DNA from: Dromiciops gliroides | Lineage: Eukaryota > Chordata > Mammalia > Microbiotheria > Microbiotheriidae | Length of the DNA: 64,000 nucleotides | Assembly (NCBI RefSeq): GCF_019393635.1 | Contig: NC_057864.1 | Span: 83,950,882 to 84,014,881, forward strand | Direction of reading: 5' to 3' | Shown: in pieces, positions 1-11,828 of the stretch | Numbering within the stretch: position 1 is the first letter of the stretch | Layout of the letters: the number at the start of each line of letters is the position of its first letter | Made by a program: the position numbers and the translations under genes | Notes under the pieces: generated by a model | The model's input: only the letters and a program-made list of their open reading frames with translations | The model's database searches: none | What the model was told of the DNA's origin: nothing

Positions 1-725
1 ATTTATAGTAGTTAATGATTTTTGAAGTACAAAAAAATTAAAAATTATTGTTAAGTTCTTGATAGTCAATTTTAGCTACTTATAGCAACCCTTTTCAGCT
101 CAGAGGCTGAAAGAAGCAAAATAATATGCGGTCAAATTAAATGAATACAAATTATAAATATGAATGCAACAGTGAACAACATAAAATAAAAATTAAGAAA
201 ATGGATATAGCCTGTAAGTAATATCAGAATTAAGAAGAGAAAAGTAAAGATGTGATTCAATTGGAAGATGAAAGTAAAATTTGGATTTTCAGGAAATGTA
301 TCTTTGAGTAGTAGGTTAGAGACAGAATAAACAACAGGGACATTTCAGGCAAGTAAAACAATGCAAATGATTGCACAGAGGCATTTATGATAATACAGTT
401 TATGAAAAGTCTTTATTTGGAAAAGGAGAAAGTTATATAATAGAAAGAGTACAGGATGGAGTTAGAAGATGCACAGTTTTGATACTGGCATGGGCACATA
501 ATTATGTGGCTCTTAGACAAGTAAATCATTTATTTGAATCCAATGTGCATCTACTATGTGAAATACACCAAAATGAAAAGAAAACAAAACTTTTGAGTCT
601 TGCTTTTCTAATCTTTACAATAATATGGCAATACTTGTAATACTTGCTTCAAAGGTCTTCCTTTGAACTTTCAAACACTTTAGAAAATATAAGTTATTAT
701 TATTATCATTAAAAAGTAACTTTTA
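1..725. other. AT-rich DNA without a recognisable gene
   Basis: No gene is visible. An 89-codon open frame at 371-640 has no recognisable domain, and part of it (about 480-560) loosely resembles a worn MIR element. I give it no function. Confidence 0.5.
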
Positions 726-876
726 GGGGCAGCTAGTTGGCGCAGTGGATAGAGCACTGGCCCTGGATTCAGGAGGACCTGAGTTCAAACCCGGGCTCAG
801 ACACTTAATACTTACTAGCTGTGTGACTCTGGGCAAGTCACTTAACCCCAATTGACTCACAAAAAAAAAAAAAAAA
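726..876 (+). mobile_element. tRNA-derived marsupial SINE (WSINE1-type), first of a tandem pair
   Basis: The copy is full length: GGGGCAGCTAGTTGGCGC head, a box-B-like GAGTTCAAACCC, the CAAGTCACTTAACCCC body end and a 16-base A tail. It is flanked by AAAGTAACTTTT on the left and AAAGCAACTTT on the right, a slightly diverged target-site duplication (TSD). A second SINE follows after ten bases. Confidence 0.93.
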
Positions 877-886
877 GCAACTTTGA

Positions 887-1033
887 GGGGGCAGCTAGGT
901 GGCACAGTAGATAAAGCACTGGCCCTGGATTCAGGAGGCCTTGAGTTCCAGTCCAGGCTCAGACACTTGAAACTTACTAGCTGTACAACCCTGGACAAAT
1001 CACTTAATCCTCATTACCCTGAAAAAAAAAAAA
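887..1033 (+). mobile_element. tRNA-derived marsupial SINE (WSINE1-type), second of a tandem pair
   Basis: Same family as the copy just upstream, with its own A tail at 1022-1033. The sequence after the tail, AAGTAAACTTGA, is a third version of the same target word, so both SINEs entered the same site in turn. Confidence 0.93.
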
Positions 1034-1425
1034 GTAAACTTGAAATTTCTGGTCACATGGCCAATAGGATGAGGTCTAGCTACTTTCTATGATTTCCATG
1101 ATCTTTCAAACCTCTCCCAAAAAGGAAATATGGAAAGAAAACCCCAAAATTTTACATCTCCACAGTTTAAGATGTTAAGAAAAAGGAATTAAAGAAATTA
1201 GAATAGGCAAGGAGCAATCAAAACTATCACTCTTTGCAGATGATATGATGGTGTACTTAGAGAATCCTAGAGAATCACCTGAACAATTACTTGAAACAAT
1301 TAACTACTTTAGCAAAGTAGCAGGATATAAAATAAATCCCCAGAAATCATCAGCATTTCTATAAATGACCAACAAAGTCCAGTAGCAAGAGATAGAAAGA
1401 GAAATTCCATTTAAAATAATGGCAT

Positions 1426-1557
1426 GGGGTGGCTAGGTGGCGCAGTAGATAAAGCACCGGCCCTGGATTCAGGAGTTCCTGAGTTCAAATGCGGCCTCAG
1501 ACACTTGACACTTACTGGCTGTGTGACCCAGGGCAAGTCACTTCACCCCATTGCCCT
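1426..1557 (+). mobile_element. WSINE1-type SINE inserted in L1 ORF2
   Basis: Head GGGGTGGCTAGGTGGCGCAG, body through CAAGTCACTTCACCCC. It interrupts the L1 between AAAATAATGG on the left and a diverged AAAGAAATGG on the right, so it is younger than the host L1. Its A tail has been replaced by the long satellite that follows. Confidence 0.93.
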
Positions 1558-1561
1558 GTGA

Positions 1562-1624
<63 letters not shown>

Positions 1625-1909
1625 GAAGGAAGGAAGGAAGGAAGGAAGGAAGGAAGGAAGGAAGGAAGGAAGGAAGGAAGGAAGGAAGGAAGGAAGGAAG
1701 GAACAAAGGAAGGAACGAATAAATGAATAAGTAAATATGTAAATAAGTAAATAAGTAAGTAAATAAGTAAATAAGTAAGTAAGTAAAGAAAGAAAGAAAG
1801 AAAGAAAGGAATGAATGAATGAATGAATGAATGAACAAAGGAAGGAACGAATAAATGAATAAGTAAATAAGTAAATATGTAAATAAGTAAATAAGTAAGG
1901 AAGTAAGGA

Positions 1910-1981
<72 letters not shown>

Positions 1982-1983
1982 AA
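1558..1983 (+). repeat. Compound tetranucleotide satellite grown from a SINE tail
   Basis: Blocks run (GAAA)n, then (GGAA)n to about 1703, a mixed GAAT/AAGT/GTAA block, (GAAA)n, (GAAT)n, a second copy of the mixed block from about 1833, and a final (GAAA)n to about 1983. The strand is almost free of C and T in the outer blocks. Long open frames on the minus strand here are repeat artefacts. Confidence 0.97.
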
Positions 1984-4069
1984 TGGTAGATAATATAAAA
2001 TACTTGGGAGTCTACCTGCCAAGACAAACCCAGTAACTCTATGAACACAACTACAAAATACTTTTCACACAAATCTAATCAGATCTAAATACCTGGAAAG
2101 ATAACAATTGCTCATGGATAGGCTGAGCTAATACAATAAAATGACAATTTTAGCTAAATTAATGTAGTTATTCAGTGCCATACCAAGCAGTCTACCTAAA
2201 AATTATTTTATAGAGCTAGAAAAAATAATAATAAAATTCATCTGGAAAAACAAAAAGTCAAGAATATCAAGGGAAATAATGAAAAAAATGCACAGGAAGG
2301 TGGGTTAGCTGTACCAAATCTGGAGCTTTACTATAAAGCAGCAGTCCTCAAAACTATCTGGTATTGGCTAAGAAATAGAGTGGAGGACCAATGGAATAGG
2401 CTAGACATAGGAGACACAGTAGTAAATGACATTAGTAATGTACTATTTGATAAACCCAAAGATCCCAGCTTCTGGGATGGGAATTCAGTATTTGACAAAA
2501 ACTGCTGGGAAAACTCGAAGATAGTATGGCAGAAATTAGGCATAGAATAACATCTGACACCTTATACTAAAATAAGGTAAAAATGGGTACATGATTTAGA
2601 CATAAGAGGTGATACCATAGGTAAATTAGGAGAAGAAGGAATAGTATACATTTCAGATCTTTGGAAAGGAAAACAGTTTATGACCAAACAAGAGATAAAG
2701 AATATTGTGAAATGCAAAATGGATGATTTTTATTATATTAAATTAAAAAGGTTTTGTACACACAGGAGCAATGCATCCAAAATTAGAAGGGATGCAGAAA
2801 GCTGGGAAACAAATTTTATGGCCAGTATTTCTAATAAAGGCCTCATTTCTAAAATATATAGAGAACCAAATCAAATTTATAAGAATCCAGGTCATTCCCC
2901 AATTGAGAGGATATTCAAAGGAGATGAACAGGCAGTTTTCTGTTGCTATCTATTGCCATATGAAAAAATGCTCTAAATCACTATTGATTAGAGAGATACA
3001 AATTAAAACAACTCTGAGGTACCACCTGACACCTATCAGATTGACTAAAATGACAAAAAAAGGAAAATAATAAACGTTGGAGAAGCTGTGGAAAAATTGG
3101 AACACTAATGCATTGTTGGTGGAGCTGTGAACTGATTGAACCATTCTGGAGAGCAATCTAGAATTATGCCCAAAGGGATATAAAGCTACACATACCCTTT
3201 GACCCAGCAATACCTCTATTGGATCTTTTTCTCAAGGAGATCATAGAAAAGGGAAAAGATCTCGCGTGTACAAAAATATTTATAGCTGCTCTTTTTGTGG
3301 TGTCAAGTAATTGGAAATTGAGGGGATGTCCATCAATTAGAGAATGGCTTAACAAGTTGTGGTATATGAATGTAATGGAATTCTATTGTGCTGTAAGAAA
3401 CGATGAGCAGGAGGAGTTCAGAAAAACTTGAAAGGACTTCCATGAACTGATGATGAGTGAGATGAGCAGAACCAAAAGAACATTATATATAGTATCATCA
3501 ACCTCATGTGTTGATCAACTGTGATAGACTGGATTCTTCTCACCAATCCAATGGTACAAGAAAAGGCTCCCCAAATCCAGAAAAAAAAGGAATTGTGGAA
3601 TATGGATGCTGATTGGACCATACTATTTCTTTTGTTTTGGGTGCTGTTGGTTTTCTGTTTTGAGGTTTTTCCTTTTTGCTCTGATTCTTCTCTTATAACA
3701 TGACCAATGCAGAAATATGTTTAATGTTATTATGTATATATAACCTATATCAGATTACCTGCTGTCTAGGGAAAAGGGGTGGGGAAGGTAAGGAGGGAGA
3801 AAAATTTGAAATTGGAAATCTTATCTAAACAAATGTTGAAAACTTTTTCTACATGTAACTGGAAAATAATAAAATATTTTTATTTTTTTAAAAAAAGAAA
3901 TATATGTAACAGTATGGATCCAAAAATGAGAGGAAAAGAGGTAAATAGAGCAGGATGCAAGTATATTTCTAGATCCTTGAGGCCTGAAGCATAGTAAACT
4001 ACAATGTAACTGGAGGTAGCAGATAGTTTTAATAATTAATGCTTTATATTATAATTTAATATCTGATAC

Positions 4070-5265
4070 TTCTAATCCTCCTTCCTTTACATTTTTTCAT
4101 TATTTCCTTTGCTGTCCTTGACTTTTTGTTTTTTCAAAGGAATATTGTTACCTTTTTCTAATTCAGTAAATTGACTTTTTTTTGGTAATGTAATGATGAT
4201 GGTATTGAATATGCAAATTAGTTTGAGTAAATTGTCATTTTATTATATTGGTCATGACTACTAATGAACAATTATTATTTTTTCAACTATTTAGACCTGA
4301 TTTTATTTGCATACTTATATGCATTTTTATATATGTATGTATATGCATATGTACATACATAGTTGCTCTTGTGTGTGTGTTTTGTGTGTGTGTCAGGTAT
4401 ATTCCTATGTATTTTATATAGTCTAGAGTTCTTTTAATAGGGATATTTTTAAAGACCTTTTCTTGTAGAGTTTTGTTTGTGATATAGAGGAAATCTGATG
4501 ATTTATGTGGATTTACTTTATATCTTGCTACTTGTCTAAAATTTTTAATTGTTTCAACTAATTTTTTTTTGGCAAGGAAATTGGGATTAAGTAACTTTCC
4601 CAGGGTCACACAGCTAGTTAGTGTTAAGTGTCTGAGGCCAGATTTTGAACTCAGGTCCTCCTGACTCCAGGGCTGGTGCTCTATCCACTGTGCCACCTAG
4701 CTGCCCCTCAACTAACTTTTTATTTGAGTCTTTGATTTTTGAAGACTGTTGCTATATTGTCTGTAAAATGAGAAAGTTTTTTTCATCTCATTCCCTATTT
4801 TTATTCCTTCATTCATTTTTCCTTATCATTGATATTGCTAGGATTTCCAATAAATATTGAATAATATTGGTGACAGTGAGCACCTTTGTTTTACACCTGA
4901 ACTTACTGAGATGGTTTCTGTTTCATCAACATTACAAATAATCCTTGTTGTTGCTTTTAGATAAACAATTTTTATCAGTACAAAGAAAAATCCATTTATA
5001 CTAATACTTTCAAATGTTTGCGTGTTTTTTTAATGGAAATCAGTGTTTAATTTTATCAAAAGGTTTTTCTGCCTCAAGTGATGTAATCAAATGACACAAC
5101 TTTTATTACTGATATAATCATTTATGTTAATTGTTTTCCTTATTTTAAACCATCCCTGCATTCCTGGCATAAACCACATTTGATAACTATTTATAATCTT
5201 TTGTCATATTGTTATAATTTTAGATAGTATTTCAATTAGGATTTTTGCATCCATATTCATTACAA
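4070..5265 (-). mobile_element. Old L1 LINE fragment, ORF2, antisense
   Basis: Read on the minus strand, the sequence encodes ORF2 pieces matching those at 27.6-28.1 kb (for example NPHKSSDFLYITNKT near 4480-4500) and, beyond the SINE, an upstream reverse-transcriptase region with many stops and indels. It is much more worn than the L1s at 1.2 and 24 kb. A SINE at 4566-4707 splits it. The ends are approximate. Confidence 0.8.
4566..4707 (-). mobile_element. WSINE1-type SINE in old L1
   Basis: Minus-strand copy: poly-T tail at the left, TGCCACCTAGCTGCCCC at the right. Flanked by TCAACTAATTTT (4554-4565) and TCAACTAACTTT (4708-4719), a 12-base target-site duplication with one change. Confidence 0.94.
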
Positions 5266-7459
5266 TGAAATAATGAAGTTATAGAATGGCTCTGGGTGGG
5301 AAGGGGAGAAGGAAAAAAATAAAAAGAAAATAAATAAAAACAAGCATACAATAAATTACAAGGCAAATATTTTTAAATTTAACTCATAACATAGCTTCTG
5401 CAAGTAGCCAGGAGGGAGATCTATAAACATAAAGAAAAGGAAATTTTAATATCACAGGATTATTATGAACTCACCAGAACAATAAAGTATATGAATTCAA
5501 GAGCATATTTATTTTAATTATTTATTTGCAAAATTCAAAAATCTCTTTCCAGAACAGTTATACAAATTCAAAGTTGTATCAGCATTTCATTTAGTATGTC
5601 TTTCCACAGCTTACTTATGAAGTAATTTTTTTCTTATTATTAGTAATTTGAAGCATTCTTTCATATTTTTCCATGTTTTAATATTCTTAAAGGTATAATT
5701 CATTCTTATACTGACTTTAAATCCTGCACATCTCACTTATTTTTCTGACATCCCTCCATTTTTGACTATACACTCTATTGTTTCTAATCTTGACCATTTA
5801 CTGAGCCAGTTCATCTGAACACTGTCCTCTGCTCCTGAATCCCTAGACCCTTTTTCCTATTGTCCCTCATGCCTTCCGAAACCACAAAGCTGAATGGCTT
5901 TCTGCATCTGCCTTCTTTGTTCCTATACTACTAAATCAACTATAAAAAATCATAGTTACTGAATGCAATACACATTTTTTACCTCTTAGCTAGACCCTCA
6001 TTGTAGCAAGGAAATTTTGTTCTATTATTTAATTGAATTTTGATTCTTCTCACTATATCAGATGTTCCAAAATATTTTCTTTTTTACTTAAACCTCTCAT
6101 AGGAATCCCTTCCACCACCATCTCAATTAAGGATTATATGCCATACTTTAACATTCAGGCTATTCACAGTAAGTTGGGTCTTTTTAATGCCCTTCTTCTA
6201 TCTGATTAATCTGAAAACCTTTTCAACATTTACTTTCTTTTTTTCCCAAGGAAAAACTCCCTTTCTGCCCACCAAAAGCAAGCTCTCTACATTTACCCCA
6301 TATTGCTACTGTCTTCCTTTATCAATATTATGCACTTCCTCTCTAGTCTTCAACCTCTCCCTATCTATTGGTTCCTTCCATACTGACAATATATGTACTC
6401 ATTTATTTCCATCCAAAAAAAAAAAAAAGATCGCAGAATCACAGGCAGTGACTCCTCAGAGCTCTCCCCCAAATCCCTCAAAATAGGGCCATAATACAAT
6501 ACCTGAAACAGCCAAACAGAATAAAGTAGATTGGGGGAAAATGTTATGATGAAGCTTAACAGTTTTAACAAGTGACCTTGAGCATTTGTGATAGAATGAA
6601 TAAAAGGAAAAGCCAGGTACTGAAATAATTTAGGAAGTTAGAAATGAGTCCTGGCTGGTGGTACATTCTAACATGGATAACTTGAAGAGGAGAGGATAGA
6701 AAGTCAGCATGAATTATGAATGATGGGAACACACACGAAAAGATAAATATCAGTCCCATTTCATCTCCCGCTGTGGTAGGGGGAGTGAGATAATATATTT
6801 CAAGACTTCCATTTGAGAAAATAATGAACAATATGGTATCTTCAGTAAGAATTGTATTTCTATTAGGGTAAACAAGAAGAAAGATAGAATTATAGAGGCA
6901 TATAAAAGCTAAGGGGAATCTATGAACCATGGAAAGGGAAGCTCTTTACCATAAAAAAGAAAGGGTAACTAGTGAAGTAAACTGGGAGAGTATAACAGTA
7001 TTATGCATAAGTTTCATTTGGTGGCAGTTCATATGAGTTCTTTGTGACTACAGGTGTGGGTGTTGAGAGAATAATGAAGGAAGAATGAGAATTGTGAACA
7101 GACTGGATAAAGGCAGGATAAAGACAGGATGAAAGGGAAGATGAATGTATAAAGATGTTGATTTCTTTTCAGTTGAGCATGGAAATTTAAAGCATAGAAA
7201 AGTATGTGGAACACAACAAACAAGAAGGCTCAGATTTTAGTACAGGTTCTGCTTTTCTAAATAGGATGTTAGAATGGTGGTCGTAAACCTTTAACTTTAA
7301 TAATAAGGTTTTCCCTACCTACTTAACACATGACACAATATAAATTATAAACAATATTATAAAAATGTTGTTATTGTTTTCCCTACCTAGGCCTTAATAT
7401 AGAGTGTGTCTTGGTATTAGAGTGTCTCAGAAAAGTTAATTTTCTTTGAGTATAGGAAT
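5266..7459. other. Gene-free stretch, AT-rich, mostly unassigned
   Basis: No gene is seen. The stretch at about 6060-6410 (including CCTCTCTAGTCTTCAACC) resembles a worn LINE seen elsewhere in mammals, but too weakly to name. An A run lies at about 6415-6428. The rest shows nothing I can assign. Confidence 0.4.
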
Positions 7460-8055
7460 GTAAATAGAGATCTGATGTGCAAAATATGAAATAACTGATG
7501 AAACAAAGGGTTGAGATTCTGAGAATACCATTTATAAAGCAGTGTATGTCATAACAAATGAGAAGCAAGCTTCCTCAGCTTGATACTGGACCTTGAATAT
7601 AGGAGGGTAAAGGGGACAGATTGTGATGTATTAAATGTAACAATTAATAGGATGTAAATCACCATAAAAGATAGATAATTGGATAAAAGATTAGGGAATT
7701 TCTGAGTTGGAAGGGAGATCAGTGAACTTCAAATGTTGGGAGCATGGTAATTAAGCAGGTGTAATTCTTTAAAATGTAAAAAACAAAAATGTTCTTCTCC
7801 TATGTCTCTGTATTCATTCAAAGCAATATGGAACCAGTAACTGATTGACCAGTATGACACCAGTTTTCTGATAATACATATGGATTGCTTGAATGTTAAA
7901 TTGTATAAAAATCCTTACATCAATCTTCAGATATGACTACGTTTCTGGTCAGCATAATCTATGTCCTTAGTTAAGGGTGTCTAAGTACAAGGTACATGTA
8001 GTTCAGATTCTTACCTATGCAGGGCTACATTAAAACAATACAATAATGTTTTTGC
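7460..8055 (-). repeat. LTR-like repeat, diverged copy 1
   Basis: About 600 bp is collinear by eye with 8991-9724. Shared words include GAAACAAAG, TCCTCAGC followed by ACTGGA, TATGGATTGCTTGA near 7880, CATCTTCAGAT-like text and TGTAGGGCTA-like text near 8020. In copy 2 the equivalent region has AATAAA on the minus strand, which is why I suggest an LTR in minus orientation. No target-site duplication or primer-binding site was found. The ends are approximate. Confidence 0.5.
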
Positions 8056-8482
8056 ACAAAACATAAATTGGACTAGACCCATAATTAAATAGAAAGGGAA
8101 CTGAATTAGTTTCAGAATTGAATCATGATACAGAGTCTAAGAGGTCTACTCATTTCCCAGAGAGGTAGACCACTACAAGCCAAAAACAATGTTAGAGAGA
8201 GTACTTGTGCCTCAAGTAAAAGTTGTGTTATATGGATTTTAAGATCCCTCCCATATCTAAGATTGCATGATTCTATGACTTTTAAGTATAAGAGGCATGA
8301 AAGACAAAACTTATGGAAGCCAGGAAACACCAAGATCATTTGAATTCTTTGATGTTAATACAAATTGTGCATTTATCAAATCACAAGATGCAATGATCTG
8401 AAGATCTAATACTATTCTTTTGTGCTTACTAGCTTTATATATTGTAGTTTTAAATAAATCCTCAAAAGAAACAGGGATGCAG

Positions 8483-8624
8483 GCAGCCAGGTTGCACAGT
8501 GGATAAAGCACCAGCCCTGGATGCAGGAGGACCTGAGTTCAAATCCAGCCTCAGACACCTGACACTTACTAGCTGTGTGACCCTGTGCAAGTCACTTAAC
8601 CCTTATTGCCCTGCAAAAAAGAAG
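8483..8624 (+). mobile_element. WSINE1-type SINE with perfect 19-bp target-site duplication
   Basis: Head GCAGCCAGGTTGCACAG, lacking the first few G residues, and a short A/G tail. The 19-base word AAAAGAAACAGGGATGCAG occurs at 8464-8482 and again at 8625-8643, without mismatch, so the insertion is fairly recent. Confidence 0.95.
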
Positions 8625-8654
8625 AAAAGAAACAGGGATGCAGACCCAGAAGGT

Positions 8655-8675
8655 AGTGTGTATATATATAAATAT

Positions 8676-8714
<39 letters not shown>

Positions 8715-8727
8715 CCTATATACCTAT
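8655..8727. repeat. TA/CA microsatellite
   Basis: A short TA run, about fifteen CA units (about 8680-8706) and a second TA run. It lies just beyond the SINE at 8483-8624. Worn TATG/TACA repeats continue at 8870-8965. Confidence 0.95.
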
Positions 8728-8990
8728 ATTTAATCTTCCTTTTTTGTTATGATTTTAATTATACTTCTTATGAAATTCATATAACTAGGGAAACAAAGAA
8801 CAACTATAGTAGTAATAATAATAATAGACATTTATATATTACTTCAATATTCTCATGTAACTATATTTACAAATATGTTTATAATGTGTGTTTATGTGTA
8901 TATATGTATACATACATGCATATATTCACACATACACACAGGCAATACACATCCATACATAATATGCATACATGGATAGATTATTTATTG

Positions 8991-9724
8991 TGATGGGTGA
9001 AAGATGAAGTGACTGAGGAAACAAAGTTTCAAGCTTCAAGTAATTTCAATTTATTAAGCAATGCATGCAAATTGCTTAACAAACTGGACCTGGACCTCCT
9101 CAGCATTGACACTGGATCCTGAATACAGGGGTCAACATATTTTAATGCATTAAAACAATTAATCAAATAAGATAAATTAATAAAAAGCAAACAATAGGTG
9201 ACACAGTGGATAGAGCACCACCCTGGATTCAGGAGGAACTGAGTTCAAATCTGGCCTCAGACAATTGACACTTACTAGCTGTGTTACCTTGTGCAAGTCA
9301 CTTAATCCCAATTGCCTCATGAAAAAAAAGAAAAGAAAAAGAAAGAAAGAAAAAAGAAAACAATAAACCAGGTGTACAACATTAGGTAATCTGATTTCTA
9401 ATTTAAGGAGGAGCAAGTTGGGACTGGGGTAGCAAATGGATGCAATTTCCTTAAGTCAGAAAGCAGATGTACCCTACACCTCACAAGGGTTTATATTCAA
9501 TCAAAGGACCACAAAACAATTACAGACCAATAAAGTGTCCAGGTTTCAGATAAGAAATATGGGTTGCTTGAGATGTAACTTTTTGTTTTCATCTTCAGAT
9601 CTGACTGGGTTTCACCTTAGCATAAACTAAGTTGTTAGTTAATGGTCTCTAAGAAGCACATAAATGTGGTCCAGCTTTCTAGCCATGTAGGGCTAGATTC
9701 AAAGAATGAATAGAGGTTTTATCA
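8991..9724 (-). repeat. LTR-like repeat, copy 2, with SINE inside
   Basis: Direct repeat of 7460-8055. It would start TGATAAAACCTC on the minus strand (9724) and end ACCCATCA (8991), with AATAAA on the minus strand near 9047-9052. A 5'-truncated SINE sits at 9197-9357. An LTR is my inference from TG...CA ends and a polyadenylation signal. It could also be an unclassified interspersed repeat. Confidence 0.5.
9197..9357 (+). mobile_element. 5'-truncated WSINE1-type SINE
   Basis: Begins GGTGACACAGTGG, so about ten head bases are missing, and ends in a long A/G-rich tail. Flanked by AAACAATA at 9189-9196 and 9358-9365. Confidence 0.92.
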
Positions 9725-10385
9725 CAATCTATACATATTGAATAAAGTTCTCTCACAAGACACGCACACAAATTATTTTTTTTAAAAGAACCAATGCAAG
9801 GTAAATTAATCATAACTATCCCAATTTTCTAGGTGAGAAAATTCTCTAACTTGAAAATTTAGGTTTGATTTCAAAAAAACATCCTAATCATTAGCTATGC
9901 AACAGAAGAATGGACTGACTCAAGCTTCCATAGGCTTTTTTTTTTTTTACCTTTCTAGAGATCTTCAAGCCAAAGATGGATGCCCATATTGCATTGTGGA
10001 TTATTTTTCAGGTACAAGATAGTTGCTAAGCTCTCTGAATTCTAAAATTCCATAAAGCTAAAGCTCATCAAGTTTGTTACTCTTGGCAAAATAGTCAATA
10101 TCCAAATCCTCCTTTAGAACTCTGGGCCCCATTCATCAATCAGTGCTGTATTTCTCGGATATAAATACTTTGAAACAAGCTTTATAGGATTTCTTTCAAA
10201 ATCAATGTTGAAATCCAGAAAATGGACATTTTTTTCTGTTATCAATCCATGGTCATAATAATATTTACTACTTGAGTCAGCAGTAGAAAACAGATTTCAT
10301 CAACTTTCAGTCCAGTTCTCTTTCTAATACTTTCTGGGGTTTTATCATACTACTCACAATTATCTTTAAAAAGCAACATCTGGAG
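9725..10385. other. Gene-free stretch
   Basis: Unassigned AT-rich DNA. The last 18 bases are the left target-site duplication of the SINE that follows. No gene or clear repeat is seen. Confidence 0.5.
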
Positions 10386-10540
10386 GGGGCAGCTAGATGC
10401 TGCAGTGGATAGAGCACTGGCCTTGGAGTCAGGAGTACCTGAGTTCAAATCCGGCCTCAGACACTTAACACTTACTAGCTGTGTGACCCTGGGCAAGTCA
10501 TTTAACCCCAACTGCCTCACTAAAAAAAAAAAAAAAAAAA
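10386..10540 (+). mobile_element. WSINE1-type SINE with perfect 18-bp target-site duplication
   Basis: Full-length copy with an A tail of about twenty bases. AAAAAGCAACATCTGGAG precedes it (10368-10385) and follows it (ending 10554), which fixes both ends. Confidence 0.95.
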
Positions 10541-10554
10541 AGCAACATCTGGAG

Positions 10555-11700
10555 ATGACAATAACAACACAATTTTAAATTTAAGGTCCACAAATCAGTG
10601 ATATGTATAGTACAAAAGCTTCTTCTAGTCAATAGTGAAAATTCTTCCCCAGAATAAGAATGATCTGTACCTTTTTTATATTTCATTTTGTTTTTGTTTA
10701 TTTTATGAGAACTGAGGAAAAATACTCAGACACATAGCTGCCAAACATGAATTGTTCTCAATGGACAAAATTACTTACTGCATTCCTCAAAGCTCTTTCA
10801 TATTTCAGTTATTTGGTTTGTGGTTCACCCTTGTGGGAGGATTTTTCAAGATCATTCCATATATAAGTATACTAAATATGCACTATATTTATTGTGCACA
10901 TGTAGAATATAAAAATTATAAATCTATATAAATATGCACAGTATAGTTTAGAGAAAATTAGAAGATACTAAATCTGAAAGCAATATTTCAAACAGTATTT
11001 ATTGCATTTGAAAGTGATAGTAAAAATCTTAATAAAATCTGTTTTGAAAAATTCAAAATCAATGATAAATGGCTAATAACAATTGTAAATTCAATGATTC
11101 CATGAAACGGGTGATATATAAAATTTTCAAAATATGAGACTATTTTAAAAGAGACTTTGATTTATTCTACCAGTTTTTCTCTATAGCATGTTATCTTTCT
11201 GATTAACTTTTTATTAATGTGAATGGTTCACTTCATAAAATAAAATCTTCATTATTATTAATTTAATAATAATGTATTAGAGGTTACATTACACAATTCA
11301 CTTTCTTTACCACTTTAAAGATAAATTCCTTGTTTACTTATCATCCATACTATTATTGTTTAGTTTATCTATATCAAAATATTATTCAAAAAGGAAAAAG
11401 AAAGCAAAGGTAATAAAAGTAGTATTTAGAAATGAGATATCAGTTTCTTCAAAAAAATTTCATACTTTTCTATGTTAGAATGAATGAATGAATAAAAAAC
11501 CATGTAATTTAGTACTTAATGTACCAATCACTATGGAAAATAACGGGGATTAAAAACACAAAAGTAAGAAAATGTCTGCTATTAAGGTAATTACTTTCCA
11601 ATAGGTGGAGACAAATCATACAGAGAATGCTGTCCCAGGAACTATGTTTTGGTAAGGAAAGTCAAAGAGATTGTGAATTGAACAATATTAAAGTCTTTTT
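10555..11700. other. Gene-free AT-rich stretch
   Basis: No gene, RNA gene or clear repeat is seen. A 62-codon minus-strand open frame (10498-10686) is partly SINE and has no recognisable domain. Confidence 0.5.
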
Positions 11701-11828
11701 GATATTGAGTGAAATGAGCAAAACCAAGAGAACATGGTACATAGTATCAACAACATTTTGTGATGATCAACTGTAATAGACGACTCTTCTCAGCAATACA
11801 CTGATCCAAGATAATGCCAAAATACTTT

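Larger units (their letters stand above)
1172..3431 (+). pseudogene. L1 ORF2 fragment (reverse transcriptase to C-terminal domain), broken
   Basis: ORF2 encodes the L1 endonuclease/reverse transcriptase that copies L1 RNA into DNA at a nicked target. What remains starts just before the catalytic FADDM motif (about 1233-1247), then is split by the SINE. It continues through the thumb-like region and the C-terminal Cys/His region (SCGKIGTLMHCWWSC near 3080-3130), where the first Cys of the motif is replaced by Arg. It ends at EEFRKT and a stop near 3431. Frameshifts, in-frame stops and a roughly 20-base deletion near 2938 make it non-functional. Confidence 0.88.
1172..3897 (+). mobile_element. 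L1 LINE, 5'-truncated, interrupted by a SINE
   Basis: The element aligns by eye with the 3' half of the L1 at 24.16-29.79 kb, from just before the reverse-transcriptase active site to the L1 3' end (CTGGAAAATAATAAAATATT at about 3860-3880, then an A-rich tail). Its middle is split by a SINE and satellite at about 1424-1983, and the L1 sequence resumes at TGGTAGATAATATAAAATAC. The 5' break near 1172 is a typical 5' truncation. No clear target-site duplication was found. Confidence 0.9.

Noticed and set aside
726..1033. tRNA genes, suggested by box-B-like GAGTTCAAAT words here and in other SINEs
   Set aside because: They lie in the tRNA-derived heads of SINEs with A tails and target duplications. 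No complete cloverleaf was seen.
1558..1983. CRISPR-like regular repeats
   Set aside because: Units are four bases long without unique spacers. The sequence is animal genomic DNA.
1512..2072. 186- and 159-codon open frames on the minus strand
   Set aside because: They are translations of the tetranucleotide satellite and adjoining SINE (Phe/Leu/Ser repeats) and do not represent a gene.
7460..9724. A provirus with coding capacity between two LTRs
   Set aside because: No gag, pol or env text, primer-binding site or polypurine tract was seen between the copies. Only the repeat pair is supported.
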